DNA of 64,000 nt from Pyrenochaeta sp. MPI-SDFR-AT-0127 (GCA_020747015.1 JAGTJM010000012.1:1-64000), one strand, 5' to 3'. Positions 35,625 to 47,284 are shown, counted from the first letter of the stretch. Numbers and translations: made by a program. Notes: generated by a model from the sequence alone, not told the origin.

Positions 35625-38039
35625 ATGCCTCCGTTCCACAATAACAAGCTCAACACCATCAGTCTCGACGAAAGTGACAACCAGTGCTATTCGCCTGCGA
35701 AGAAGATCTCGAAAAGTAAAAAACAAACGCCCAGGTCAGCCCCCAAATCTAAGCCTAAACCTAAACCCAGAATCAAGAATATTTCGACGAAGGGTTCCGA
35801 TTTGACAGCCATGGGTTGCATTCCGTCCTGCATACCGTCCAAACGCGACCATAGCGGCAACGCTAGCACAACAGCTGCAGCTATCACGCATGACCATGGC
35901 CAGAGCATGGCCAGCATGCCTGGGGAGCCCATCTCTCGCTTTCCATCTACAGACAGCAGCGCAGCTGGAATGATTCCTCTCGAAGCACTCGGTAGGCACT
36001 TCGACCAAGCTGGAGTCTTGCAGCGCAACAATCAGTCTTCATCGTTCGCCAACAACGTTCATGACTGGGACAATGTACCTAGCCGCGGTTATGAGATCCT
36101 CGGAGATCAGAACCGTCTTCATCTTGGCGGCTATGATATAGATCTACGAGTACCTTTAGAATACCCGAATTCTCCGCGCAAGAACGCTTTCGCAGCGCAA
36201 GAGAACCGCAATATGTTCTACGAACTTCCGGGTAACCCTTACGACAGCTCCGAATCTCTTAATTATGGCGGTTATGAACCTAGAATCAATTTCGAAGACA
36301 CTATCGACTGCAACTCATATATTCCTCCGAGTGCACTCAAGCTGTTCAGTTCAATGCAAGGCCTTGGCCGCAGCGAAGCTCAGTCCTTTGACTGCGAAAA
36401 CGATCGTAGCGAGGATGTGCCAATCAAGGAGGAGGGTGACGTCGACAATAATGTGAGTACCGCCCCCCAAGACGGTAGTGAATACGAAGAGAGCAGCTTT
36501 GAGGATGAGCCTGCATCCAAGAAACCAAAACTCAACAAAGACGGTGCTCCCCGAAAGCCACGTCAGCCGCGTCCTAAGTTGCTGAAATGGAATGATAACG
36601 ACTGGAAGAACGTTGCACTCGGCATTGTTTGGGCATGTGGTGAGAATGGTATACCCATTCCATTCGACCAGGCTGCTCAGATAGTTGGCAGTAGCTGTAC
36701 AGCTGGAGCCCTGCAGCAAGCTATCCTAAAGCTGCGGCTCAAACAAATCGACGAAGGATATCAGATTCCGTTGTTGAGAATGGCATGGACTCGAAAAAAC
36801 AGGAACATTGCTAATACAATCAATTCCCAGGACCCTCCTCCCGACAAGACTATAACACCGAAAAAGCGACCTACGCACCAAGAATGCAACCAGTCTCTCC
36901 TCATCACCCTCAAGCGGGCCTATCATGAGGCGGATAGGGAGCACTTGGAATACCCGCACCGGTTCAAGAAGTTGTCTCTTCAGCAACAGCGCACTCGCAC
37001 CAGCAACACTATCATGATGAACACTAATTCCTCTGGCGACATCGATGACCAGCATGCGAATATCCATAATGAGTACGAACGCGGTGATCACGACATGGTC
37101 GACAATCATGACGACCTCGGCCTCGGCTTGACACAGAACCCAGCAACTGGAAACGCCAATTTCAGCGACAACGACCTTGCTGTGTGGACTGCAAATGTAA
37201 CCGATAGCGGGCCACTTCCGACTCAAGTCTTCGGACAATTGCCATTCCAGGATCAAGCTTTCGGCTCATATGAACCTTGGGCGGGTCACAAGCAAGGCGG
37301 TTCCGGCAAAGATGCTGTCCTGGCTAGCATGATTGGCCAAAACAATCATGGCCACAGCCTCAGTGGGTTCAAGGAAGAGAGCCTTTCCGATCCCACTCGT
37401 TCGACTATCCGACAGTTTGGTCCAGAAGACCAGCCCTTGTCTGATGACAAGATGCGCAAGAGGAATACTGAGATTGTTGATAGCCATTGGCACGAGCACG
37501 TACATGCTATGAACCCTAACTTCTTCGATCCCGCATTCACCGCAGCTAGCGCCTTCCCAAGCCAAGGCCCGGTCGTCGATTTCACGTCAGCTGCTTCCAG
37601 CGTATATGGTGTGCGCGGAAACTCTGCTCCCAGCACGGTTCCAACCACTCCGGCTGCTAGCTCTGTCTTCAGCCATAACATTCGTCTCAGCACCCCGAAC
37701 AACGGTTCTTTCGTTAGCGCTTTCGACAATACCCCGATCGCCGGAGACACGTCGTACACGGATATCCTCGGTGCTTACGACACCCCTGCTACGGCATCTG
37801 CCTTCTCTGCTATGGCACCGTTGACGCCACCTCGATCAGCTCGCGCAGACTTTACTGTCTCCAACTTGCTCAATTCCTCTCTACGTCAGGACGGTGCCTT
37901 CACGCCTCAGGGCCCTCGCGAGTATACGCATCACTATATCAATGACCTGAGCGAGGACATCCAGCGTGAGCTCCAGCCGAACAATGAAGAGGACGTGAAG
38001 TATGGTGGTCACGGAGGTCTGGAGGATCCTTTCGCCTAG
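35625..38039 (+). CDS. Large nuclear-type protein of unknown function with a conserved helical domain
   Basis: A single-exon gene of 804 residues starting at the first ATG of the frame. The N-terminus is Lys/Pro-rich (KSKPKPKPRIK), then a long low-complexity region rich in Asn, Ser, Gly and Asp follows. A charged stretch (EDEPASKKPKLNKDG) that looks like a nuclear localisation signal precedes a structured block near residues 318-395 (KLLKWNDNDWKNVALGIVWA, CTAGALQQAILKLR, MAWTRKN). I have seen this block in other dothideomycete proteins but know of no assigned function; its size and helical look suggest a DNA- or protein-binding fold. The C-terminal half is Thr/Ala/Ser/Asn-rich with short TPP and SAFS motifs, as in transcriptional regulators. 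A chromatin or transcription role is inference. The upstream gene-poor region would give it a very long promoter. Confidence 0.8.
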   Translation: MPPFHNNKLNTISLDESDNQCYSPAKKISKSKKQTPRSAPKSKPKPKPRIKNISTKGSDLTAMGCIPSCIPSKRDHSGNASTTAAAITHDHGQSMASMPGEPISRFPSTDSSAAGMIPLEALGRHFDQAGVLQRNNQSSSFANNVHDWDNVPSRGYEILGDQNRLHLGGYDIDLRVPLEYPNSPRKNAFAAQENRNMFYELPGNPYDSSESLNYGGYEPRINFEDTIDCNSYIPPSALKLFSSMQGLGRSEAQSFDCENDRSEDVPIKEEGDVDNNVSTAPQDGSEYEESSFEDEPASKKPKLNKDGAPRKPRQPRPKLLKWNDNDWKNVALGIVWACGENGIPIPFDQAAQIVGSSCTAGALQQAILKLRLKQIDEGYQIPLLRMAWTRKNRNIANTINSQDPPPDKTITPKKRPTHQECNQSLLITLKRAYHEADREHLEYPHRFKKLSLQQQRTRTSNTIMMNTNSSGDIDDQHANIHNEYERGDHDMVDNHDDLGLGLTQNPATGNANFSDNDLAVWTANVTDSGPLPTQVFGQLPFQDQAFGSYEPWAGHKQGGSGKDAVLASMIGQNNHGHSLSGFKEESLSDPTRSTIRQFGPEDQPLSDDKMRKRNTEIVDSHWHEHVHAMNPNFFDPAFTAASAFPSQGPVVDFTSAASSVYGVRGNSAPSTVPTTPAASSVFSHNIRLSTPNNGSFVSAFDNTPIAGDTSYTDILGAYDTPATASAFSAMAPLTPPRSARADFTVSNLLNSSLRQDGAFTPQGPREYTHHYINDLSEDIQRELQPNNEEDVKYGGHGGLEDPFA

Positions 38040-38960
38040 AGGTTGCTATGAATCAGCGTTATAAGACTACAAGTGTTCCCTCAGTGGCTTATCCCACTGA
38101 TTGTCTGCTGTAGCATACGCATGACCGCCAACCTCAAAACTCGGCAAAGTGTGTCTTCAAACGACCCAACGACTCCTCCATGATTATGATTACAAAAAAT
38201 CCACGGTTTATGATTTCTGCCTTGATGCATTCTCAGCATCTGGCTCTACGATTGGGGGGAATGGAAATGCCTTTTAGGCTTCTGGATACCTCGTGCTTCC
38301 TGGACATGCGATAGGGCGGGAAATTGTGGTCTCCTACTTCTTGGATGGCTTGATCACGATATGCAACCGAACATTCGTGTTCTGTTCCAGGAAAGCCAAA
38401 CCACGATTATGTAGAAAAAACAGGTACTCGAATTGAATACTATGGGACCTGAAACCTTGACTGTATGATTGTGTCGTTGTAATTGACTTTTGATTGACTT
38501 TGAATATTTACCTCTCAACATGATCGTCACATAGCTATCACAGGATCACGAGGTGGTCGGAAACACGTGCTCGGCCAGATATAACCAGGCCCTTGATCAT
38601 ATCAGAGCCATTAAAGATCTGCACGCAGAGCATCGGCGTCCGCAAACACTCATTTCAGCAGGGGAATAGGGAAACTGTACACAGGATATCAAACATGCAC
38701 CGATGAGATTGAAAAGCAAATGTAATTAGGGTATTTTGACAAACATTGTTTCCAAATTTGGGATATCAAAGAGCGACATTTTAGCATAGCATAGCCAAAC
38801 TTGTTGAGTCATGTCCAACATTCCCACCAAAAGACAAAAAAAGGCGTTGCTCTACCTTGGGTTGCCTATTTTTTTTTGGTGCATCATTAACATCTTCCTT
38901 CTCACCTCCGCATTGCAGTAATAAACTTTTTTTATGTGTTGTTATAGTAGTGCAGAGAGT
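38040..38960. other. Convergent intergenic region
   Basis: About 920 bp between converging genes. It holds several short A or T runs and no supportable gene. Confidence 0.6.
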
Positions 38961-40996
38961 TTAAGCCTTCTCTCCGGTTGAGTGCGCAGGCGGAATAACA
39001 GCCTCGTCGTGCTGAACGCTCCTCTTGCGCTCTTGTCCCGCTGCGATATCGGTGAGAGACATGTGGCGCTGGGTTTCGTGGTCGACTTCGGCGAAATGGA
39101 CCTGGGGCACAAAAGACTTGGACTTCCAGGCTTTGCTGACAACGCCGTAGAGTTCGTCGACTTGCTCGAGAGAGAGGCCTTTGGTTTCGTAGATCATGAA
39201 CCAACTAAACTTTGATCAGTGCTTGTTCTTTGGAAAGGAAGCGGTAGGGTAGATGGGAAGAAAGTGAGTGACTTACACAAAGGCGATACAGACGAAGCAG
39301 AAGCTGCCCCAGACGAAGAACACCTTGGACTGCAGGTTTGCGTGGTCTTCATCGACCATGTAGGGTGTCGAGTAGGCGATAGCCCAGTTGAGGAGCCAGT
39401 TGCTAGCAGTGGTCATGGAGAGACACTTGGCACGCGCCTTCAATGGGAACAATTCACCGGTGACGACCCATGCTACAGGACCCCAGGAGCTGGCGAAGAA
39501 GAAAATGTAGATGCACACAAAGGCAATGGCAGTTTTCTGAGCCGCGAGATCGGTGGTTCCGGCCACGGTTCCTGTGATGGCGACAATGTATTGGCACACG
39601 CACATACCGATAGCTCCGAGAAGGAGCAAGTTGCGGCGGCCGAGACGTTCAACCATGTACAGACCTGGGAATGTCGATGCGACGTTGACACTGTTGGTGA
39701 TGACCTGAATGATGAAGGGATTGCGGAAACCTGCATTCTGGAAGTACTGCGTTCCATAATCTGGAGGGGGCGGTTAGTTGCGGTCTCAACAGTAGGGAAA
39801 ATGTGGAATCCTTACAGAAGATGAAGTTGACACCAGTCAACTGTTGCAGCGATTGAAGAAGACATCCGGTCAAAAGACGCTTGCCTAGTGTTCCCTTGAA
39901 GCACTCGATATATGAAGACTTGCCAAGAGACATCTCGTAGAGGTGGTTGGCCTGAACCTCATTCAACTCCTCAAGGACAGCGGGGTGGTCGATCGGTAGC
40001 CGGCGGAGCTTGCCGAGGGAATGCGCAGCCTTATCGTACTTGTCCATCTTGATGAGGTAGCGTGGTGTCTCAGGAAGGAAGATTAGACTAGTGTTGTCAG
40101 CAAAAAGCGATCTCAGTCCAGAGAAAGTCACCTACCCAACGACAAGAATGATGGACCATAGAAACTGGAGTGCAATGGGGATGCGGTAGGAGCCCGAGTC
40201 GGCACGATCCTTTGTCGAGTTGTTGACAATAGCTGCCAAGAAGAGACCAATTGTGATGGCGAGCTGGTAAGCTCCTACGATAGTTCCGCGGATCCATTTT
40301 GGCGCTGTCTCGGATTGGTACATGGGAACTATGTCGTTGTTAGTGCTGCATTGACGCGTTAGGCGAACGGCACTCCGCAGAGCCTCACTACGATCGAAAG
40401 GCGGAGCAAACTCCGGATGCGGCCGGCAATGTCACCTCACGCCGGCAAAGAATATTCGAGTACAAAGGAAAGACTTACTCAAAGCTGAGATGAGACCGAC
40501 ACCGTAACCAGCGAAGAAACGGCCAGCGATGAACAAGGGTTGCGATGTCGAGGCAGTCTGCATGATAACGCCAATGTTGAAGACAACACCGGTTGAAATA
40601 ATGAGGCCAATGCGACGACCGAAGAAGTCTCCAAATGGTGCAGCAGTAAGAGCTCCGAAGAAGGTTCCAGCAGAGAGAATTGACACGATGAGAGAGTCCT
40701 GTGAAGCAGTAATGCTGCCATCTGGTTCCGTGCTAAATTCCTTCTTCCAGTAATCCATGGCCAGGATACCTGAAATGGTACCCGTATCATATCTGATGAT
40801 TGATAAGACATTGTTTATCTGATAGGTAATGCATGAGTATGCTCACCCGAAAAGCACACCTCCAAAGGCGACGAAGAGACCGATGACAATGGCCGGCCTG
40901 GGAGCTGTTAGCCACGATCGGGGCCATGATGGTCGGTGTATCTCACCATGCCTTGCCTGCCTCACCCTCTGGTGGTTTTAGCTGAAATTTGCCCAT
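38961..40996 (-). CDS. Hexose transporter, major facilitator superfamily
   Basis: Seven exons on the minus strand: 40996-40947, 40897-40847, 40792-40479, 40328-40136, 40087-39816, 39760-39277 and 39204-38961; all phases agree and give 535 residues. Family signatures appear in order: LFGYDTGTISGI in helix 1, FGDFFGRRIGL in loop 2-3, PMYQSETAPKWIRG after helix 4, AYQLAITIGLFLA in helix 5, PETPRYLI in the central loop, QQLTGVNFIFYYGTQYFQ in helix 7, VERLGRRNLL in loop 8-9, GPVAWVVTGELFP in helix 10, and ETKGLSLEQVDELY in the C-terminal tail. This is a complete 12-helix sugar:proton symporter of the plasma membrane, most like fungal high-affinity glucose/hexose transporters. Substrate range cannot be read from sequence. 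One intron is 150 nt; the other five are 48-72 nt. Candidate CreA sites lie upstream. Confidence 0.95.
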
Positions 40997-42807
40997 TGTG
41001 TCTTTGTGCTGGGGATTGATTGCCTCAGAAAAAAGTCTGAAGTTTGAAGCGCGTGAGCCAACACCCCTCATGAACAGCGCGCACCAGCTTTTATCTGAAC
41101 GACAAGCTCCAAGCTCCCCTCCCGGTCAAGCTTGGGGCCCCGCCCAATAACTCCATACCCTTGTTCTTTAGTAAAATCACCCTCCGCGTGCTCATCACCT
41201 GTCTCCAATCGCCAGGTCCTGTCTGTAGGCCTAGTGATGCACCTGCCGCACTCGCCCCCGCTCCAAAGACGCGTCAGGGTTGGCCAGTACCCCAGATTCA
41301 AAGCTTTGTTAACCGTTACACCACCTACGTCGGAGGCGGGCGAACGACAGCGACATTGTGTCGTGGTTGGGTGGTGAGTTGTGGTCGGCCAATGGGAGTC
41401 ATGTGCAGCAAAACCAGCACAAAGATTGACGATCCGAGGACAGGGATGGTATAGCCAAGCGAAGCTGGGCAACGCACGAAGCATGTAAAAGCATGCATCC
41501 TTCAGGCATTGCCTGGCGTGAGCAGTGGAGACGTCAGCCAAGAATTGTGCGCCTTTTGCAGTGGGATGATGGGGGAGCTCCTTGACAGTTGCACCCGCGC
41601 GTACGGTTTTGGGATGGTGTGCCCGACGCCTGAAACATGGCGGACCGACTGCTGGCTGTTCAGAACTGAGCGCTGAGAAGATGAGGTCACTGGCAAAGCA
41701 TGACTGTTGATCGTTGTATTCGTTGCTGTCTTTGATGCGAAACACCACAGTAGCCCGTTTGTCTCAGAGCATGTGCCTCAGACGCCTCATCCAGCGCCAC
41801 TGGCCATGTGGATCCTATTGAAAGAGACTTTGCGATGCGGCCTCGTGATGTATTGAAAATGCCTATGCCCAAGTACTTGCCGAGTCATCCTGCAACCAAT
41901 AAGCCTGTATTGCCCATCCTCGGCATGCTTATTGTACGAGCAATGACCGACGCTGGCGGGTGGGCCCATCCGATCGCAGGAGAGTGCTGATGGTGGTCAG
42001 ATCTTTAGTGCGCGGAAGGGCTCGGTGACCATACAGTTCTTGTCTGCGCATCATGTCTGTTGTTGAGGGATGCCGGTCAGATTAAAGGAGGCTCTGGAGA
42101 GTAGATGCAGAACTAATGGCGCCCGTCACCAGCCTAGGCAGTAGCGGTTAGCTAGAAGCCCCGAAGAAGGAACATTGTCGGGACTCTGCTCTCCGTAGTA
42201 TCGCCGGGGGCTCGTGGCCACGCAAGCTTCCGGCTGCGAAAACAACATGAATGGCACTTTGCAAAGGATTTGTTGCACTGAGCAAAATTCGATGTCATCG
42301 GTGATTCGCTTGTGGCCTCGATCTGCACCTGGATCGCCCTGCTGAGAAAGGCTAGTGCTTACGCAAACCTCCGAGGCTGCTTTCCAAGAACAGAGAGCGT
42401 GCATGCCGTGAAATGATCGTTGCGCACAGGGTATGGAACGCATAATCATCTGCACAACTTCTAGCCGAGTCCTCCAGCTTGGCTTCTCGTCCTACCTTAC
42501 GCCTACGTTCACATTACAAAAATGTGTATATGCATGAGTAGAGTTCTGCGATTGAAAGAATAGAGACTCGTCGGAGGCCGAAAGTCGTTGATGTAGGTAG
42601 CTGTAGTCACCTTCATGAACATGAAGAATTCACAAAAGCGGGAAACAAAAGTATGACTCCCGTAAGATATATACATGGAATGCTCAGTCAGTTTATCTCA
42701 AATACACGCCTTGGAAACAAGATGTCTCTAGCGTGAAGCATCTCATTACAGGCGCACCCTGGCGGCCGTCAAAGTAGCAGCTGGATCTATTTTGGTACAG
42801 TCCCCAA
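40997..42807. other. Hexose transporter promoter and NOP2 3' side
   Basis: About 1.8 kb without a supportable gene. A 226-codon minus-strand frame (41748-41068) begins with GTG, has no early ATG and no motif, so it is not called. Two CreA-type hexamers lie in the first 270 bp upstream of the transporter. Confidence 0.55.
41138..41261 (-). promoter_or_regulatory. Pair of CreA-type GCGGGG sites upstream of the hexose transporter
   Basis: Read on the minus strand, GCGGGG occurs at 41138-41143 and 41256-41261, which is 142 and 260 nt before the transporter ATG. Both fit the SYGGRG consensus of the carbon-repression factor CreA/Mig1. High-affinity glucose transporters are commonly repressed through such paired sites. 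Occupancy is inference; the hexamer is short. Confidence 0.35.
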
Positions 42808-45072
42808 TCACTGTGTTTTGGACTTCTTTGCTCCGCTCTTTCTCCGCGCTTTTGTCTCATATCCAGTCTTCTTCTCACTGGTACCGTTCGCCTTGGCAAC
42901 CTTTACATCTTTGGAGGCTGGCTTCTCCTCGGCAATCTTCTTGTCTTTGTTCTTCTCCTTCTTTTCTTTTCGCTCTTCCGGTTTTGCTGCACCGTTCGTA
43001 GTCTTCTCACCCTTTGGTACCACTGCCTTTGGGTCCCTACCTTTCCTGCGCAGACTCTTCGCCTGCGCTCGCTCCATATACTTCTCATCTTCTTCCTCAT
43101 CAAAGCCACCAAAGTCTGACTCGTCCTCTTCTCCTTCCTCGCGGATTGGTGCATTATCGACCACTTCAGGTTGAGCAGCTTTTGAGGCGGCAATCCTACT
43201 GCTGGCATTGGAAGCTTCATTTGCGCCAATGGCATTAGGCGGTGTTGGACCAATTTTCTTGAATTTGGCAACGAAGAAACCGTCGACATTGTAGGTGTGG
43301 GGATAATATCTTCGTGTCATCTGAAAACGATCAGCAAGCACACTACTCCCACTCAAACGTAATGACTTACCTTCATCGAAGGATGGAAGATCTTGCCAGC
43401 AATCTTCGTGAAACCCTCTTTACCGAACGTGAGCCCGGTCTCTACAAGCTTGACATTCGGCCGCTTGTTCAGTGCGTATTGTACGACTTGTTCGTTCTCT
43501 TCCACGGTGACAGAGCAGGTAGAGTAGACAATATAGCCGCCAGTCTTGCTGTGGTGATCTACAGAGTCTATGGCGCAGAGGATCAATTGCTTTTGGAGAT
43601 GCGGTAGCTTCATGAAATCGGCTTCGGTTTTGTTCTACGCGGGGTGTTAGTAATGTTTCCAACCCCAAAGCTTCTGTACATACTGTCTTGACACTGGCAT
43701 CCTTTGCAATGACACCGGTACCAGAGCAAGGCGCATCTAGCAACACGCGGTCAAATCCACCCATGACCCTTGGGAACTCGAGCGCAGAGTAGTGGCAGAC
43801 AATGCTGTTCCTCACTCCGAGACGATGGATGTTACCAATCAGACCTTTAGCACGGTCCTTGTTGGCATCGTTGGCAAATATACATCCAGTGTTCTTCATC
43901 AGTGCGGCAATATGTGTCGTCTTGCCACCAGGAGCAGCAGTCATATCCAACACCCTCTCGTTTTCCTGCGGCGCCAAAGCCATGACAGGGAGGAACGAAG
44001 ATGCAGCTTGCAGGATGTAGTGACCAGCAAGATACTCGGGGGTAGCACCGAGAGGTACTTGTGACTCGAAGATCTGAAGCCCAACTTTTGACCACTTGCC
44101 CACAGGCTCTAATTGTACACCGCGGTTGATCAATGTTTGTGCGAGTTCACGACGATGTGTGCGGAGGGTGTTTGTGCGGATGACGATGGGTCGGGGTGTT
44201 TCGTTGGCTTCAAAGAAGGCAAAAGCTTCGCGGGCGGGGAATAGATTGAGGAGTTTATCGGCGAGGAATTCAGAGTAGCCATAGTAGGAACATATGTCCT
44301 TCAGCATCTGCGCTCTGTACTCTGTTCTTGATCTGCCCTCTTCTGCCAGGTTTTTGAAGTCGTCTAGAACGCGGACTGTGTCGTTCAGTCTTGTACGGAG
44401 GAGCTGTATATCCTGTGGGACGAGATTCGAGATCTGTCGTCCTTCGTCTTCCTCATCATCCAATACCTTTGGTTTGTCGCCAGCAATGTTGGTCTGCATA
44501 TTGTTCTCCTCAAGCTCAGCCTGTGCCTCGGCCTCTTCGATGGCCTTCTGCATGTCAAGTTTTCGTGAGAGGCCTGCAATATTTGCAGCTGTGAGCTTCT
44601 CCTCAATGTCACTGTCATCTTCGTCATCCGACCACATGGCTTTCCTGACCTCTGTGTCTGAATCTACAATGTCTGAGCCTGAATCTCCAAACTCGTCATC
44701 TTCAAGCTCGTCCTCTGACGCACTGCCAAGCGCATCGAGTCCAGTGATGTTCAGGTTCTCTAAGCCGTCTTCCATGACATCAGGGTCATCGATGCCGTCT
44801 GCGCTATCCGACATATCGACTTCATCGTCTGAGGGCGGCGGAGGGACAAATTTCTTCACTGGTTTCCCGTTGACTCTGGTTTTGGGTGCAATGGCAGCGG
44901 CGCCCTTCTTATGTGGTGCCGCTTTGGCCTTGGCCTCCCTAGCAGCTGTTCTGCTTCTCTTCTTTCGCTCTGGGTCCTGTGCAGGCGGCGCATCTTTTCG
45001 TTTCCGTGTAACGAGCGACTCGTCGAGTGGCTCAGGCATGCCCTGCTTCTTCATACGACGTCCTTGACCCAT
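42808..45072 (-). CDS. NOP2: NOP2, nucleolar 25S rRNA cytosine-C5 methyltransferase
   Basis: Exons 45072-43684, 43634-43371 and 43320-42808, all joined in phase 0 across 49- and 50-nt introns, give 721 residues. A Lys/Arg-rich and then very acidic N-terminus (about 1-200) is followed by the Nop2/Sun core: NTLRTHRRELAQTL, LPVMALAPQENERVLDM, the AdoMet loop TAAPGGKTTHIAAL, FANDANKDRAKGL, motif IV DAPCSGTGV with Cys449, and motif VI YSTCSVTVEENE with Cys503. The two cysteines are the catalytic and release residues of RNA m5C methyltransferases. It ends with the conserved RRYYPHTYNVDGFFVAKFKK and a basic tail. Nop2 methylates 25S rRNA in the nucleolus and is needed for 60S assembly. It is divergent from GET5. 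Confidence 0.96.
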
Positions 45073-45429
45073 GGCGACGGTTGTTCTCGCACAGTCAAGG
45101 GAGAAAGTTTATTTGGGTGGGTGGTAGATTTAATGTCTGTTCGGACCTCGAACTTTCGCTTGGAGCTTGAGATTTTTGCGGAACTTTTTTGGGTTGCTTT
45201 CACCGCCTTGGGTGGCAGAATTCAGTAGCGCACTGTCCCGCAGTCGCATTGGCGTCATTGTCAACTTCGTTGCGGAGGTTGTTTATCCACCTCCAAGAGC
45301 TCTTCGAAGATTTCCAAGTTCCCATTAGACCTTAATCTTATACTATTTTTGATCGTACCGTAAGCGCCATTCACCGAGCCACGCACAACCTCCCCGTAGA
45401 CGCTAAGTAGGACTTCCAGACAGCCCACC
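45073..45429. promoter_or_regulatory. Divergent NOP2/GET5 promoter region
   Basis: The 357 bp between the two divergent start codons must hold both promoters. No clear TATA box or recognised element was found. Confidence 0.5.
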
Positions 45430-46192
45430 ATGTCGGAACTTGCATTCTGCAAATCGTTTCTTTCGGCGCTTGATGCTCGCCCGGCCAAGTTGTCCTCAGA
45501 CCACATAGCAGATGCACGACAGTATCCTGCACAAGGAGCTGTAGGCCTCTCCCAGTTTGTCTGTTTCATAAGGCACCACTAACATTGAACTCCAGTACAC
45601 ACTTCCCCGCCTGCCACACCCTCCTCATCCATCGCGACCAAATCCCAAGTCTACTTCCGGCGATGGCTCTTCGTCATCTCCCTCAGCCATATCCGTAACT
45701 TTGAAGCCAATGAAACCCTCCACACCTACCGTTCCGTTGTCCAGTATCGACCCCTCCAAGACGAGCATATTCGATCTCAAACAGCAATATGCCACCCAAA
45801 CCTCCATACCAGCCGCGAAAATAAAGATATTATACAAGAAAAAGCCTGTCACCGACTCCAAGACGATCGCCGAGGTAGTTGGTGCGGATGCAGGCAGCGA
45901 TGTGGAATTTAGTGTTATGGTTCTCGGCGGCGCCATTGGTGGAGGAGGTGGTACACCGCCAGTTACAAGTCCGCCTGCTGTAGCGCCGACTGAAAACGAG
46001 AAGGGCCTGGGAAGTGGTGGAGAGGCAGCTGGTGCAGGTGCTGCAGCTGTTGGGCCTAGTGGGAAAGAGCTCGTGGCTACAGAGGAGTTCTGGGGCGACC
46101 TGAAGAATTTTGTGTTGCAGAGAATAAAGGATGAGGCGGAAGGAGAGCGATTGGTGGGTGTATTCAAGGCGGCTTGGGAGAGCGACAAATAA
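45430..46192 (+). CDS. GET5: GET5/MDY2-like ubiquitin-like protein of tail-anchored protein targeting
   Basis: Exons 45430-45540 and 45596-46192 join in phase 0 across a 55-nt GTAGGC...CAG intron with a CTAAC branch, giving 235 residues. The N-terminal part (MSELAFCKSFLSALDARP, then ADARQYPAQGAYTLPRLPHP) is the Get4-binding segment. Residues about 69-148 form a ubiquitin-like domain (SIFDLKQQYATQTSIPAAKI, KILYKKKPVTDSKTIAEV). A Gly/Ala-rich linker leads to the helical homodimerisation end (EFWGDLKNFVLQRIKDEAEG, LVGVFKAAWE). With Get4 it bridges Sgt2 to Get3 to pass tail-anchored proteins to the ER. The domain order matches fungal Get5. It converges with cofilin. Confidence 0.9.
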
Positions 46193-46565
46193 GCATATGG
46201 CTCATAATCTTCTGTGTCGGTGGAGGCAGTCACTGGGAAACGGAATGGTCCAAAGCTGGACAAGAAGGACTGGGGAAACACATCACAGCATGCTAGCGAT
46301 TTGATACCAAATGGATATCCATCAGTGATAATTTGGCCATCTCTACAGCCTATCATAAGCATCAAGAGCCTAATAATGCGAACGAGGCTGGCAAAATCAC
46401 CCTGCAGAATTCTATGCTCATTCCTCAGCCATGGAAGACTATAGAAAGTGCACAACCATCCCCGATCCACGCCATCCCGTCATGCGCTTTTCATAATTTC
46501 ATTGTCAAAACTGGGTCTGCCCGTACTTGCTGATACGCGAAAATCGACAGGTTCAAAGAGGGCAT
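46193..46565. other. Convergent GET5/COF1 3' intergenic region
   Basis: About 370 bp with no gene; it holds the 3' ends of the two converging transcripts. Confidence 0.6.
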
Positions 46566-47284
46566 TTAGCGGCCCTTGGAGACACGAGTCTTGATGTTGT
46601 CCCACTCGATGTCATCGGCGTCGTTGGCTTGGATATCAGCGGCAAGACCGTTGAGGGCGCGCTTGATGGCTTCCTTAGAGGACGAGTACATCATGCGGGG
46701 CTGCCATTTGTTAATACAGCCTTCGCATCAACCCCACCACCCTTCGCTCCGGGGATGAAGAGAACTCACGTATTGCGCCGCATCATCTGGCGTCCAGCTA
46801 ATGAAGGTAATCTTTGACCTGCTACCCTCGCCACTCTCCAGCTCGTACTCGACATCGAAGACCGCATAACGACCGCCAATGCCCTCCTTGCCGCGGCGAT
46901 CCTTGCTCTTCGCGTTCAGGAGCTTCTCGCGGAAGACTTCGAAGTTTGCCTCTTTAGATGACTCTTCGACGACAATCTCTTTCCAGTCGTCGCTGATCTT
47001 GTAGATTATCCATTTGATATCCTTGCCAAGCTTCAGCTCGTTGAAGGCTGTGATGCACTCGGGCGCGACGGAGACTCTGGAGAGGGTGTTAGTAATGGCG
47101 GTGGTGCTCGAGGATAGTATCTTTATGGGTCATGGTGGCATAGGGATGCGTGAGTGTAGCTATCGGGGAGTGACAGCTGTCAGGTGTTAAGGTTGCTGAT
47201 GTGGTGGTACGTACCCAGATTGAGCCTGTCATGACCTTGTCAGCATGGTCTTTCCAGTATCTTGATTGCAAGCGCACTCACCAT
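46566..47284 (-). CDS. COF1: Cofilin (actin-depolymerising factor)
   Basis: Four coding exons on the minus strand: 47284-47282 (the ATG alone), 47225-47215 (11 nt), 47076-46770 and 46700-46566, giving 151 residues. The spliced N-terminus reads MAQSGVSVAPECITAFNELK, the canonical cofilin start with the regulatory Ser near residue 4. The ADF fold follows: KWIIYKISDDWKEIVVEES, FREKLLNAK, RYAVFDVEYEL, ITFISWTPDDA, YPRMMYSSSKEAIKRAL and the C-terminal IQANDADDIEWD. Cofilin severs actin filaments and is essential in yeast. Introns are 56, 138 and 69 nt with standard GT-AG ends. The tiny first exons were accepted because they restore the exact family N-terminus in frame. Confidence 0.94.

Noticed and set aside
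35745..35775. Telomere-like CCTAAA repeats
   Set aside because: They are in frame inside the 804-residue gene and encode Lys-Pro repeats; fungal telomere units are CCCTAA.
41068..41748. 226-codon minus-strand open frame upstream of the hexose transporter
   Set aside because: It starts with GTG, has no early ATG, contains no motif and lies in a promoter region.
44294..45067. 257-codon Ser-rich plus-strand open frame
   Set aside because: It mirrors the acidic Asp/Glu-rich N-terminus of NOP2 on the opposite strand and has no motif.
45625..46470. 281-codon minus-strand open frame
   Set aside because: It is antisense to GET5, which has a proper exon structure and domains.
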